Of a DNA stretch of 64,000 bases, positions 37,175 to 46,758 are shown one piece after another. The notes under the pieces were generated by a model, which saw nothing but the letters and a program-made list of their open reading frames with translations, ran no database searches and was not told where the DNA came from. The stretch comes from Rhizobiaceae bacterium. GTDB taxonomy: Bacteria; Pseudomonadota; Alphaproteobacteria; Rhizobiales; Rhizobiaceae. The stretch's first letter is position 1. The number at the start of each line of letters is the position of its first letter. A program made the position numbers and the translations under genes. Location of the stretch: contig JAHBYY010000005.1 of NCBI GenBank assembly GCA_019635715.1, positions 1 to 64,000 of the forward strand, in the 5' to 3' direction.

Positions 37175-37441
37175 ATGCGACCATCACGGTTCACGGAAGA
37201 ACAGATCATCGGGATGCTGAAGGAACAGGAGGCCGGTGCGAAGACGGCGGATGTCTGCCGCAAGCACGGCATCTCGGCGGCGACCTTCTACAAGTTCAAG
37301 GCGAAGTTCGGCGGCATGGACGTGTCCGACGCCCGCCGCCTGAAGGCTCTTGAGGACGAGAACGCTCGGCTGAAGAAGCTCTTGGCCGAACAGATGCTGG
37401 ACAACGCGATCCTGAAGGATGTCGCCGCAAAAAAATGGTGA
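37175..37441 (+). CDS. IS3-family transposase OrfA
   Basis: An 88-residue DNA-binding component. '[20 protein letters not shown]' and '[20 protein letters not shown]' form the helix-turn-helix that recognises the IS ends, and '[20 protein letters not shown]' is the leucine-zipper coiled coil for dimerisation. It ends 7 nt into orfB. An A7 run at 37429-37435 just before the stop is a classic site for -1 ribosomal slippage, which yields the OrfAB fusion transposase. Start at 37175 is the conserved MRPSRF; an upstream ATG at 37142 lies in the inverted repeat. Confidence 0.93.
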   Translation: MRPSRFTEEQIIGMLKEQEAGAKTADVCRKHGISAATFYKFKAKFGGMDVSDARRLKALEDENARLKKLLAEQMLDNAILKDVAAKKW

Positions 37442-38274
37442 CGCCCGACGCGAAGCGGAAGGCGGTGGCTCGTGCCTGCGAGGTGCATGGGGTGAGCCAG
37501 CGTCGGGCGTGCCAGGCTCTGAGGATCGACCGTTCGACGGTGCGCTACACCAGCACCCGTCCGGACGATGCTCCGTTACGCGAGGCGATGAAGGCCGTGG
37601 CGGCGGAGCGCCGGCGGTTCGGCTATCGCAGGATCCACGTCATGCTGGACCGTCAGGGCATCGTGGTGAACCAGAAGAAGCTGCGGCGCCTCTACCGGGA
37701 AGAGAAGCTGCAGGTGCGCCGGCGCAGTGGCCGCAAGCGGGCCCTGGGCACGCGCAGGCCCATGCTCGTTCCTGATCGCGCCAACGCCCGCTGGAGCCTG
37801 GACTTCGTCTCCGACACCATCACCGACGGCCGTCGCTTCCGGGTTCTGGCCGTCGTCGACGACTATACGCGGGAATGCCTGGCGCTGATCGCCGACACAT
37901 CGCTTTCGGGCCTGCGCGTCGTGCGCGAGCTGGACGCCATCATCCGATGGCGCGGTCGGCCGGACACCATCGTCTCCGACAACGGCACAGAGCTGACCTC
38001 GATGGCGGTCCTGCGATGGTGCCAGCAGACCGGAGTCGAATGGCACTACATCGCGCCGGGCAAGCCTACCCAGAACGCCTTCGTCGAGAGCTTCAACGGT
38101 CGCTTCAGGGACGAGTGCCTCAACGACACGCTGTTCTCGACGCTGACCGAGGCCCGCAGCGCCATCACCGCATGGAAGGAGGATTACAACAACAACAGAC
38201 CACACTCGGCCCTCGGCAACGTGCCGCCGGTCGAGTTCGCAATGAAATCCACACTGGAAAAACAGGCCGCATGA
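37435..38274 (+). CDS. IS3-family transposase OrfB (DDE catalytic domain)
   Basis: A 279-residue integrase-core protein. An HTH_21-type region ('[20 protein letters not shown]') precedes the DDE domain, with D123 in 'WSLDFVSD', D182 in 'VSDNGTE' and E218 in 'AFVESFNG'; the 35-residue D-E spacing is the retroviral-integrase hallmark. It is normally made as an OrfAB fusion by -1 frameshifting at the upstream A7 run, though its own ATG overlaps that run. No frameshift or stop interrupts it. Confidence 0.94.
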   Translation: MVTPDAKRKAVARACEVHGVSQRRACQALRIDRSTVRYTSTRPDDAPLREAMKAVAAERRRFGYRRIHVMLDRQGIVVNQKKLRRLYREEKLQVRRRSGRKRALGTRRPMLVPDRANARWSLDFVSDTITDGRRFRVLAVVDDYTRECLALIADTSLSGLRVVRELDAIIRWRGRPDTIVSDNGTELTSMAVLRWCQQTGVEWHYIAPGKPTQNAFVESFNGRFRDECLNDTLFSTLTEARSAITAWKEDYNNNRPHSALGNVPPVEFAMKSTLEKQAA

Positions 38275-38635
38275 GGCCAGCAATGAAACCCAGGACTCTC
38301 CCTCAAGCCGGAGGAGATTGGGGTCTCAGGTCAAGGCCGTTACGGCTCAGTTGAGGCAGCAGGGCTGGCGTGTTCCAGGCGAGGAGCGGATCGCTTCGGC
38401 GGCGGGCAAACGGGAAATCCGGTATTTCCACGAAGGTGACCGGCTGGCCGCGAACCTGTTGCGTGACAACTTGAACAGCACGCTCCAATCCGTCGGATTC
38501 AGTTCGCTGGAAATCCGGGAAGTCGGTGAGCCGACGTCCGTGGCGAAGAAACCGGCCAAGGGCATCCTTGAGATCTGGGTCCAGATTCCTGGCCGCTGAT
38601 GAGCGGCGCCAGTCTGCGCCCGCATTGCGCGAACC

Positions 38636-39133
38636 TCAATCCACCCACATGCCCGTGCGCCTGTGCCAGTCGGCGATCGATTCCTCCGGATAGAGGTCGA
38701 ACGCCTTGTCGCCGTCGCGGATGTCGGGATCAACCCATGACGCCTTGTATTTCAGCATGATGTGGGTCTGTTCGGGTGCCGGCGGCAGTTCGCTGTCGAT
38801 GGCGCTGGCGAAGGGATGCACCAACTCAGGCCAGGTCGGGTCGTAGAGCCAGAGCGCCGAGCCGCAGGTCCTGCAGAAATTTCGCTCGCCCGACGAGACT
38901 TCGCAGCGCGGCCGCTCGCTGTCCTCGATCACCGCCCGGTAGACGCCGAGGCTGGCCTTGCCGGTGATCCTCAGCGTGTCGTTGACGGCGCCGAGATTGA
39001 TGGCGAAGCCGCCGCCGCCCTGCTGCTTGCGGCAGATCGTGCAGTAGCACAACTGGTAGGGGACGGGGGTGTGGCTCGCCACCTCGAACTGAACCTCGCC
39101 ACAGCGGCAGGAGCCTTTCAGCAACAGCGGCAC
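38636..39133 (-). CDS. GFA-family zinc-binding protein
   Basis: A 165-residue protein of the glutathione-dependent formaldehyde-activating enzyme (GFA) family. The zinc-site cysteines are all visible: 'GSCRCGEVQFE', 'CYCTICRKQQGGGGFAINLG' and 'NFCRTCGSALW'. Gfa proteins were proposed to join formaldehyde to glutathione, but many members of this broad family have unknown function. It carries a longer C-terminal tail ('DKAFDLYPEESIADWHRRTG') shared by a rhizobial subgroup. It is divergent from the TfoX-like gene. Confidence 0.88.
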   Translation of the reverse strand: MPLLLKGSCRCGEVQFEVASHTPVPYQLCYCTICRKQQGGGGFAINLGAVNDTLRITGKASLGVYRAVIEDSERPRCEVSSGERNFCRTCGSALWLYDPTWPELVHPFASAIDSELPPAPEQTHIMLKYKASWVDPDIRDGDKAFDLYPEESIADWHRRTGMWVD

Positions 39134-39197
39134 ATCGCACTCCTCTCGATGATCAGGCGGTCATGACACGCGCGCATGGCAATGGCATAACCGGCAC

Positions 39198-39524
39198 ATG
39201 GACAACGATGCAATCGTCGAAATGTTCGCCGGGCTCGGCCCCATCTCCATCCGCCGCATGTTCGGCGGCAAGGGCATCTACCACAACGGACTGATCATCG
39301 CCGTCGAACTGCGCGACGAGCTGATGCTCAAGGCTGACGCTGTCTGCAACCCGGAATTCGCGGAAGCCGGAGCGCGGCAATGGGTCTATGAGGGCAAGCG
39401 CGGCAGACCGGTCGCCATGCCCTATTGGACGGTCCCCGACCGTGCCGTCGACGACCCCGACGAGTTCGCGGTCTGGGCGCGCAAGTCCTACGAAGCCGCC
39501 ATCAGGACGCAGAAGGAGCCTTGA
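39198..39524 (+). CDS. TfoX/Sxy N-terminal domain protein
   Basis: A 108-residue single-domain protein beginning 'MDNDAIVEMFAGLGPISIRR' then 'MFGGKGIYHNGLIIAVELRD', the TfoX_N signature. In gammaproteobacteria TfoX/Sxy activates competence genes with CRP; the stand-alone N-terminal domain is widespread in alphaproteobacteria with no proven role. It lies convergent to psuG, 6 bp from its end. Full length for the domain. Confidence 0.88.
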   Translation: MDNDAIVEMFAGLGPISIRRMFGGKGIYHNGLIIAVELRDELMLKADAVCNPEFAEAGARQWVYEGKRGRPVAMPYWTVPDRAVDDPDEFAVWARKSYEAAIRTQKEP

Positions 39525-39530
39525 CCGGCT

Positions 39531-40457
39531 CTACCGTCCGGCCAACGCCCGAGCGATGCGCGCGGCGAGGCGCGCATTGTTCTCGACCAGCGCGATATTG
39601 GTCTTCAGGCTTTCGCCGTCGGTCAGTTCGAGAATGGTCTTCAGCAGGAACGGCGTGACGGCCTTGCCGGACACGCCCGCCTTCGTCGCGGCGGCCTGCG
39701 CGGCGGCGATGGTGCCGGCCATCCGTTCCGCCGGGATTTCGTCGGCCTCGGGTACGGGGTTGGCGATCAGCATGCCGCTGTCGAGGCCGAGCGCCCGGCG
39801 CGTCCTGAAGAAGCCGGCGATCGCCGCCGCTTCGTCCAGCCGAAGCGGCGCCGGGTAGGGGGACCGCCGCGACCAGAAGGCCGGCATGACGTCCGAACCA
39901 TAGGCGACCACCGGCACGCCGCGCGTCTCCAGCACCTCCAGCGTCTTCTCGATGTCGAGGATCGCCTTGGCGCCGGCCGAGACGACGATCACCGGGGTGC
40001 GCGCCAATTCGTCGAGGTCGGCCGATATGTCGAAGCTCAGCTCGGCGCCCTTGTGGACGCCGCCGATGCCGCCCGTGGCGAACACCTGAATTCCGGCCAT
40101 GCGGGCCGCGATCATGGTGGCGGCGACGGTCGTGCCGCCGGTGCGCCGTTCGGCGACCGCAAAGCCGAGGTCGGCGCGCGACAGCTTCATGGCACCCTGC
40201 GACTTGGCCAGTGCCTCGCGCTCGGCCGGCGACAGGCCGATCTTGATGCGGCCGTCGACGACGGCGATCGTCGCCGGCGCGGCGCCTTCCTCGGCGATGA
40301 TGCGCTCGACGTTCTCGGCCATGCGGCTGTTGTCGGGCCACGGCATGCCGTGGGTGATGATGGTGCTTTCCAGCGCCACGACGGGCGCTCCGGCGGCGAG
40401 CGCCTGGGCGACGGGTTCGAAGATGTCGATGAAGGCCATCGCGCTGTCAGGCGACAT
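39531..40457 (-). CDS. psuG: Pseudouridine-5'-phosphate glycosidase
   Basis: A 308-residue enzyme cleaving the C-C bond of pseudouridine 5'-phosphate to uracil and ribose 5-phosphate. Signature pieces are 'APVVALESTIITHGMPWPDN' with the catalytic region, 'FATGGIGGVHKGAELSFDIS', 'VVAYGSDVMPAFWSRRSPYP' and 'TPFLLKTILELTDGESLKTN'. The start 40457 has AAGGAG 8 nt upstream. It overlaps the kinase gene psuK by 11 bp on the same strand. Together they degrade pseudouridine from RNA turnover. Confidence 0.95.
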   Translation of the reverse strand: MSPDSAMAFIDIFEPVAQALAAGAPVVALESTIITHGMPWPDNSRMAENVERIIAEEGAAPATIAVVDGRIKIGLSPAEREALAKSQGAMKLSRADLGFAVAERRTGGTTVAATMIAARMAGIQVFATGGIGGVHKGAELSFDISADLDELARTPVIVVSAGAKAILDIEKTLEVLETRGVPVVAYGSDVMPAFWSRRSPYPAPLRLDEAAAIAGFFRTRRALGLDSGMLIANPVPEADEIPAERMAGTIAAAQAAATKAGVSGKAVTPFLLKTILELTDGESLKTNIALVENNARLAARIARALAGR

Positions 40458-41430
40458 AAGGGGACTCCTTTTCCGGCGTTCCTTGCACCGGGCTGGGTTC
40501 GGGCACAAGCGCAAGCGCCGCCTCGAACTCCGCGGTCGAAAATTGCGGCGCCGGATCGGCGCTTTCGATGGCCAGCAGAGCGGCCGCCATGCCCTGGCGC
40601 ACGGCCTGCGAAAGGGGGGTGCCGGAAAGCAGTGCCGCGGCCGTCGCGCCGGCCAGCGCGTCGCCGGCCCCGGTGACGTCCAGGATGCGGCGCGGCTTCG
40701 GCGGCGTGACGACGAAGGCGCCCGCTTCGTCGAAGGCAGCGACTCGACGCTCACCCTTCGAGATCACGCCGCTGCGCAGGCCGCGCTCACGCAGCGGGGC
40801 GACGAAGTCGATCGGATCGGCCGCGGCATCGAGCCCGGTCAGCGCGGCGGCCTCGCGCGTGTTGAGGAACAGGCAGGCGAGGCGGCCGAGCACCTGCGCC
40901 AGCCGAACCGCCTTGGCGGGAGAGATGGCGATCGCGAACACGGGGTTGCCGCCGGCCAGTCCCGGCACCCGGCCCAGCGCCTCCGCCGACAGGTTTGCGT
41001 CGACGAACAGCGCATCGGCCTGGCCTGCCGCTTGCCGGACCGAAGCGCGGCGCAGTTGCTTGCCGAAGGCCAGATCGTAGAGGCTCATATCGGCGAGCGC
41101 CGCGATGATGTCGCCGTGCCGGTCCAGCAGGGCGGTATAGCTCGGCGTGCGGCGGTCGAGGAAGGTGACGGAGAGGTCGCGGATGCCGGCCTGGGCGATC
41201 GCCCGCGCCACCGTGTCGCCGGTCGCGTCGCCGCCGCGCACCGACATCAGCCACGCGTCCGCGCCACGCCGCGTTGCCGTGCGCAGCGCGTTGAAGGTGC
41301 CGCCGCCGACATCCTCGCCCATCGTCCCCGGATTGGACGCGCCCGGCACGAAGTCGACGCTGACCTGGCCGCGCCGGTCGATATGGGCGCCGCCGATGCC
41401 GAGGATGATCTTTCTGGCCTGGCTTGTCAT
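40447..41430 (-). CDS. psuK: PfkB-family pseudouridine kinase
   Basis: A 327-residue ribokinase-family kinase. 'ILGIGGAHIDRRGQV' is the nucleoside-binding start, 'NPGTMGEDVGGGTFNALRTA' the first PfkB signature, and 'DVTGAGDALAGATAAALLSG' the second with the catalytic Asp in GAGD. Position directly before psuG assigns it to pseudouridine phosphorylation. Start 41430 (MTSQARK) is preferred over an ATG 42 nt upstream. The C-terminal 30 residues overlap-region are less conserved. Confidence 0.9.
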   Translation of the reverse strand: MTSQARKIILGIGGAHIDRRGQVSVDFVPGASNPGTMGEDVGGGTFNALRTATRRGADAWLMSVRGGDATGDTVARAIAQAGIRDLSVTFLDRRTPSYTALLDRHGDIIAALADMSLYDLAFGKQLRRASVRQAAGQADALFVDANLSAEALGRVPGLAGGNPVFAIAISPAKAVRLAQVLGRLACLFLNTREAAALTGLDAAADPIDFVAPLRERGLRSGVISKGERRVAAFDEAGAFVVTPPKPRRILDVTGAGDALAGATAAALLSGTPLSQAVRQGMAAALLAIESADPAPQFSTAEFEAALALVPEPSPVQGTPEKESPYVA

Positions 41431-41817
41431 GGTTGACGGTTCGCGGGATTTCCGATGGGTCGGGCGAGCCAATAGCGCGATCCGGCGGCGGCGTTCAACC
41501 GTGTGGAGCCGCGAGACCTCGCCATCATGTGGGCCACCGCAGGCCGGCCGAGTGCTTGAAAGTCTTCTACTTTCGCAACATCATGCCGGTGGAATGTACA
41601 TTTGAGGTGTTTACTCGACGAGTGGTCGTATACCGACATTTGCGTCCCGTTGATGCAGGGAGATCGGGCAGATGTCGGAATCGAAGGACCACTGGCAAGT
41701 GTATGATTCCAGTGGAACTTCGAAACTGACATTCGCCGCTTCCGCCTGACGTCGAACCGGGATGCGAATTTCAAGCTCGTCCACTGGTCTCGCGGAACCG
41801 GATCCGGCCTGGAGGAG
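41431..41817. other. Region upstream of the MBL-fold gene
   Basis: 387 bp with no clear complete gene. It is AT-richer from about 41550. Two short palindromes, GAAAGT-n5-ACTTTC (41558-41574, next to a CTTGAA) and ACTCGACGAGT (41613-41623), could be operators or promoter parts. From 41707 to 41817 the frame of the MBL gene is open and protein-like ('FETDIRRFRLTSNRDANFKL') but has no ATG, GTG or TTG start. A 25-codon frame starting at 41672 (MSESKDHWQVYD...) overlaps it in another frame, so a frameshift at the 5' end of the MBL gene is possible. Confidence 0.5.
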
Positions 41818-43365
41818 ATGATGCGCTTTTACGTCGGCAAGACGACCGCGATCATGAGGAGAGTGTCGGACGCGGTGAAGAAGCAGGTTCTCTGGGGAGA
41901 CTGGCTCGAAGTCGAGCATGAAGATCGTGATCCGCGGCTATACTTCGTCAAGTGGCGAAAATGGGATGCGAGAACGTCGCGGCCGGTCGAGGAGGAATAC
42001 ACCATTGCCAAGAGCGACTGCATGAGCGCTCCGCTGCTGGAAATGGTGTTCATCGATGTCGGGCAGGGCGATGGCTGCGTGCTTTCGGTTCCGGACGGAC
42101 AAGCCTCGAAGATCATCGTCGTCGACGCCGGCGAGGCGCACAACATGCACGGCTACCTCAAATGGCGCCGCTACAATGTCGACAAGGTTCCGCGGCTGCA
42201 CGCGGCGATCATCACCCACCCGGACGCCGACCACTATCGCGGCTTCCAGAACATTTTCGACGACAGCCGGTTCGAGTTCGATCACGTCTATCACAACGGT
42301 CTGGTCGAGAGGGCCGGACCCGATGCCAAGGACAACATCGGACGGCGCGAGCAGGGTTTTTGCGTCGAGGTCTGCGAGACCCAGCAGCAGGCCCATGACC
42401 TGCTGTCGGATGCGGCGGCCCGCGGAAGCATGCTCTACCCGAACCTGCTTTGGACGGCGCTGTCGCAGCCGGCGCGCTTCGGAGAGGTGCGGATGATGGG
42501 CGTCGACCATGACGCCGCGGCCTCGGCGGTGTTGCCGGGGTTCGACGGCGCTGCGCCGGGCTCGGCGCGGATCGAAGTGCTGGGGCCGGTCGTCGAACGA
42601 GACGGAGGCGTGGCGCGGCTGCGGCAGTTCGGCGAGCGACCGGGCGACGGCGGCTTCAACAAGGGCAAGACCAAGAACGGCCACTCGATCCTGTTGAGGC
42701 TGACCTACGGCAACCTGAAGGTGATCTTCGGCGGTGACCTCAACCGTCCTTCGGAAGATTTCCTGCTGCGCCACTACGGCGGCATCGACGATGTCTCGCC
42801 CTTGCCGGAGGCCATCGCAGAGGCCCGCAAGCGCTTCGGCGCCGACATCCTGAAATGCTGCCATCATGGATCGGCGGACGTCACCGACGAGTTCCTCGAG
42901 GCGGTGTCGCCGTTCGGCTTCGTCGTCTCGTCCGGCGACGAGGAGAGCCACGTCCATCCGCGCCCCGAGATCCTCGGCCTGCTGGGCAAGAAGGGTCGGT
43001 CCGATCGCCCGATGATCCTCTGCACCGAAATCCTCCGATCGACGCCGGAAAGCCGCCGTTACTCTCCCGACGAACGCAAGAAGCTGGCGGCGCTCGAGGC
43101 GGCGGTCGCCGCTGCCGAGGCAAAGGATCGCAAGGCGGCCCAGAAAGCGGTGCGCGACTTCCACGACCGGCGCTACCGGAGGCTGGTGAACGTCTATGGC
43201 GCGATCAACATCCGCACCGACGGGCAAAGGCTGGTCGTGGCCTTTCTGAAGGAGATCGGCACGCCGACCAGCCGCTGGCAGACCTACGAATACCATTTCG
43301 ACGGCAACGACTGGGTCGGAGGCACCGAGAAGGGGGCCGGCAAGCGGAAGGAGCAGACTCACTGA
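41818..43365 (+). CDS. ComEC-like metallo-beta-lactamase-fold hydrolase
   Basis: A 515-residue soluble protein. After about 65 residues comes a ComEC/Rec2-type MBL domain: 'MVFIDVGQGDGCVL', metal motif 'THPDADHYRGF' (H-x-D-x-D-H), 'NGHSILLRLTYGNLKVIFGG' then D, and 'CCHHGSADVTDEFL'. Near residues 410-455 a charged helix ('KKLAALEAAVAAAEAKDRKA') is inserted, followed by a small C-terminal beta region. Such stand-alone domains are found in DNA uptake and in defence-type islands, but no partner gene is here: neighbours are psuK and pccB. Predicted nuclease or phosphodiesterase activity is inference from fold. The open frame extends upstream without a start, so the true N-terminus may be longer. 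GGAGGAG abuts the double ATG. Confidence 0.8.
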   Translation: MMRFYVGKTTAIMRRVSDAVKKQVLWGDWLEVEHEDRDPRLYFVKWRKWDARTSRPVEEEYTIAKSDCMSAPLLEMVFIDVGQGDGCVLSVPDGQASKIIVVDAGEAHNMHGYLKWRRYNVDKVPRLHAAIITHPDADHYRGFQNIFDDSRFEFDHVYHNGLVERAGPDAKDNIGRREQGFCVEVCETQQQAHDLLSDAAARGSMLYPNLLWTALSQPARFGEVRMMGVDHDAAASAVLPGFDGAAPGSARIEVLGPVVERDGGVARLRQFGERPGDGGFNKGKTKNGHSILLRLTYGNLKVIFGGDLNRPSEDFLLRHYGGIDDVSPLPEAIAEARKRFGADILKCCHHGSADVTDEFLEAVSPFGFVVSSGDEESHVHPRPEILGLLGKKGRSDRPMILCTEILRSTPESRRYSPDERKKLAALEAAVAAAEAKDRKAAQKAVRDFHDRRYRRLVNVYGAINIRTDGQRLVVAFLKEIGTPTSRWQTYEYHFDGNDWVGGTEKGAGKRKEQTH

Positions 43366-43395
43366 GGCTGCGACGCGCGGCCCGGCCGGCGGGCA

Positions 43396-44928
<1,533 letters not shown>

Positions 44929-44973
44929 GGGTCCCCCGTGGCCAGGATGGCAGAGCCGGCGAGACGGGTCGCC

Positions 44974-45414
44974 TTACCAGACGCCGGTGTTGGGCATCGA
45001 CAGCCAGGGTTCCTGGGGCGGCAGCGGCGCGCCTTCCTGCAGCAGCTCGATCGAAATGTTGTCGGGCGAGCGGACGAAGGCCATGTTGCCGTCGCGCGGC
45101 GGGCGATTGATCGTCACGCCCGCATCCATCAGGCGCTGGCAGGTCTCGTAGATATTGTCGACCTTGTAGGCGAGGTGACCGAAATTGCGCCCGCCGGTAT
45201 AGGCTTCTGGATCCCAGTTGAAGGTCAGCTCCAGCTCCGGTGCCCTCGACGCGGCCGACGTGGTCTTGTCCCTGGGGGCCGCCAGGAAGATCAGCGTGAA
45301 CCGGCCCTTCTCGCTTTCCGTGCGTCGCACCTCCTCGAGGCCGAGCTTGTTGCAGTAGAAGTCGAGCGAGGCGTCGACGTCGGTGACGCGGACCATGGTG
45401 TGCAGATAGCGCAT
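44974..45414 (-). CDS. gloA: Glyoxalase I (lactoylglutathione lyase)
   Basis: A 146-residue vicinal-oxygen-chelate enzyme. It converts the hemithioacetal of methylglyoxal and glutathione to S-lactoylglutathione. Metal ligands are in place: His in '[10 protein letters not shown]', Glu in '[10 protein letters not shown]', His in '[10 protein letters not shown]' and Glu in 'SIELLQ'. '[20 protein letters not shown]' is the bacterial GloA (Ni-type) signature. It probably heads a two-gene transcript with pccB. Confidence 0.93.
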   Translation of the reverse strand: MRYLHTMVRVTDVDASLDFYCNKLGLEEVRRTESEKGRFTLIFLAAPRDKTTSAASRAPELELTFNWDPEAYTGGRNFGHLAYKVDNIYETCQRLMDAGVTINRPPRDGNMAFVRSPDNISIELLQEGAPLPPQEPWLSMPNTGVW

Positions 45415-45631
45415 GAGGCTGAACTCCCGAACTGGAGCGCTATCTAGGCCGGTTCGCGGTCGCGCGGCAACCCGCCGTGCTCATCGAGTGTTGCCGTCCT
45501 GCGATGGTCACGCCGCAACCCTGTTCAGAAGCCGAAAAATGCCGCTTCGGGCCTTGCACAGTGCCGAATCCGCGATGTTAATCTTCTTTTCAAGAATCAG
45601 TGTGCGTCAGGTCAGGAAGGGGTGGGTGCGA

Positions 45632-46219
45632 ATGGGGGATCATGCCTCATCGGCCGGGCGGGGCCTGAGGTCCGACGGCCTGCCGAGCACCGAGAACGAG
45701 GTCGGCGATCTGGCCGAGGTGTCGGGCCAGATCAAATGGTTCGACGTTGCCAAGGGCTACGGCTTCATTCTGCCTGACGGCGGCGGATCGGATATCCTGC
45801 TGCACGTCACCTGCTTGCGCCGGGATGGGTTCCAGACGGCCCAGGAAGGGTCGCGCGTCGTTTGCCTGGTCAAGAATGGCGAACGCGGGCTGCAGGCCTT
45901 CCGCGTGCTCTCCATGGACACGTCGACAGCGGTGCACCCGGCGGAGCTGCCGGACCAGAGAACGCACGTCAACGTGGTGGCGGAGAGCGGCCTGGAACGT
46001 GCGCTGGTCAAGTGGTTCAACCGCACCAAGGGGTTCGGCTTCCTGACGCGCGGCGAGGGCACCGAGGACATCTTCATCCACATGGAGACGCTGCGGCGTT
46101 ACGGTCTCACCGAACTGCGGCCGGGGCAGGTGGTGCTGGTGCGGTTCGGCCGCGGCGACAAAGGCCTTATGGCCGCCGAAATTCATCCCGACATAGGAAC
46201 CCTTCCGGCCTCGCACTGA
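45632..46219 (+). CDS. Double cold-shock-domain protein
   Basis: A 195-residue RNA/DNA-binding protein with two cold-shock domains. Domain 1 (about residues 30-90) has 'GQIKWFDVAKGYGFILPDGG' and 'DILLHV'; domain 2 (about 118-185) has 'ALVKWFNRTKGFGFLTRGEG' and 'DIFIHM'. RNP1 in domain 1 carries Tyr where Phe is usual. A disordered N-terminal 28 residues precede. Double-CSD proteins of this size are a standard alphaproteobacterial form, acting as RNA chaperones. Start at 45632 has AGGAAGGGG upstream; the frame is open from 45413 but without conserved sequence. It leads a run with DUF192, hydrolase and cysE genes. Confidence 0.92.
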   Translation: MGDHASSAGRGLRSDGLPSTENEVGDLAEVSGQIKWFDVAKGYGFILPDGGGSDILLHVTCLRRDGFQTAQEGSRVVCLVKNGERGLQAFRVLSMDTSTAVHPAELPDQRTHVNVVAESGLERALVKWFNRTKGFGFLTRGEGTEDIFIHMETLRRYGLTELRPGQVVLVRFGRGDKGLMAAEIHPDIGTLPASH

Positions 46220-46242
46220 TTGCGAGGCCTAGAGGAGACCTG

Positions 46243-46758
46243 ATGTCGAAGCACATTTTCAAGGCTGCGTTTCTTGCCGCATTGCTGGCCGTGGGTGGTG
46301 TGACGGCGCTCATGCCGGTTGCGGCGGACGCGACCGGCAAGGCGATGATCCTGCCGGTCGATCCGACGCCGCTGATCGCCGAGACGGACCAGGGCGAAAG
46401 GCAGTTCACCATCGAGGTTGCCGACGATGTCGGGGAACGTTCGGCCGGGCTGATGTTCCGCGAGAGCATGCCGGACGATCGAGGCATGCTGTTCGTGTTC
46501 GATCAGCCCCAGCAGGTGGCCTTCTGGATGAAGAATACGCCGCTGCCGCTCGACATGATCTTCATCGGCCAGGATGGAGTCGTGCGGGCGATCAAGCAGG
46601 GCGAGCCGCTGTCGGAGGCGGTGGTGACGCCCGGCGAGCCGGTGCGTTTCGTGCTCGAGTTCAAGGCGGGTACGGCGGGCCGGGCCGGAATCAGGCCGGG
46701 GACAAGCCTGCGGCATCCGATCATCGATCAGGCGCCCGGAGCGGCGAATGACGGATGA
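46243..46758 (+). CDS. DUF192 family secreted protein
   Basis: A 171-residue protein with a signal peptide (residues 1-30, hydrophobic 'AAFLAALLAVGGVTALM') and a DUF192 domain: 'FTIEVADDVGERSAGLMFRE', 'MPDDRGMLFVFDQPQQVAFW' and 'MKNTPLPLDMIFIGQDGVVR'. The domain is widespread and periplasmic, with function undetermined. AGAGGAG before the ATG at 46243 supports this start. Its end overlaps the next gene by 11 bp, so the two are likely co-translated. Confidence 0.9.
   Translation: MSKHIFKAAFLAALLAVGGVTALMPVAADATGKAMILPVDPTPLIAETDQGERQFTIEVADDVGERSAGLMFRESMPDDRGMLFVFDQPQQVAFWMKNTPLPLDMIFIGQDGVVRAIKQGEPLSEAVVTPGEPVRFVLEFKAGTAGRAGIRPGTSLRHPIIDQAPGAANDG

Larger units (their letters stand above)
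37113..38333 (+). mobile_element. IS3-family insertion sequence (IS407-like), intact, 1,221 bp
   Basis: The ends are imperfect inverted repeats starting TGACCTGAGACCC (37113-37125) and the exact complement at 38321-38333; similarity continues to about 40 nt with CCTCC and AGAGTCC blocks. The 4-bp sequence AGGC occurs directly before (37109-37112) and after (38334-38337), a target-site duplication of the length usual for the IS407 group. Inside are overlapping orfA and orfB with an A7 slippery run. Both genes are full length, so the element looks recently inserted and potentially active. Group assignment is from remembered features of OrfA ('[18 protein letters not shown]'). Confidence 0.93.
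36376..38599 (+). pseudogene. Membrane-anchored coiled-coil protein gene split by an IS3-family element
   Basis: Two pieces of one reading frame, 36376-37112 and 38338-38599, flank an IS. Deleting the IS and one AGGC duplication restores a continuous 332-residue frame: '...GGSREDIK' joins to 'AVTAQLRQQGWRVPGEER'. The reconstructed protein has a short N-terminal region, one transmembrane helix ('AIIAALAAVGYFIGWPALM', about residues 38-56), a long Ala/Glu/Arg-rich coiled coil (60-165) and a C-terminal alpha/beta domain containing 'REIRYFHEGDRLAANLLRDN', a pattern I associate with SPOR- or LytR_C-like modules, without certainty. The 5' piece still starts with a good site (GGGGAGG, 5 nt) and would make a 250-residue truncated product ending inside the IS left repeat. 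Codon use is less GC-rich than that of suf. Native function unknown. Confidence 0.85.

Noticed and set aside
41424-41729. 101-codon frame upstream of the MBL gene
   Set aside because: Overlaps the psuK start region antisense, without ribosome site or recognisable domain.
41818-43365. A complete defence island around the MBL-fold gene
   Set aside because: Flanking genes psuK-psuG and pccB-gloA are metabolic, and no nuclease, ATPase or other defence partner is present in the window.
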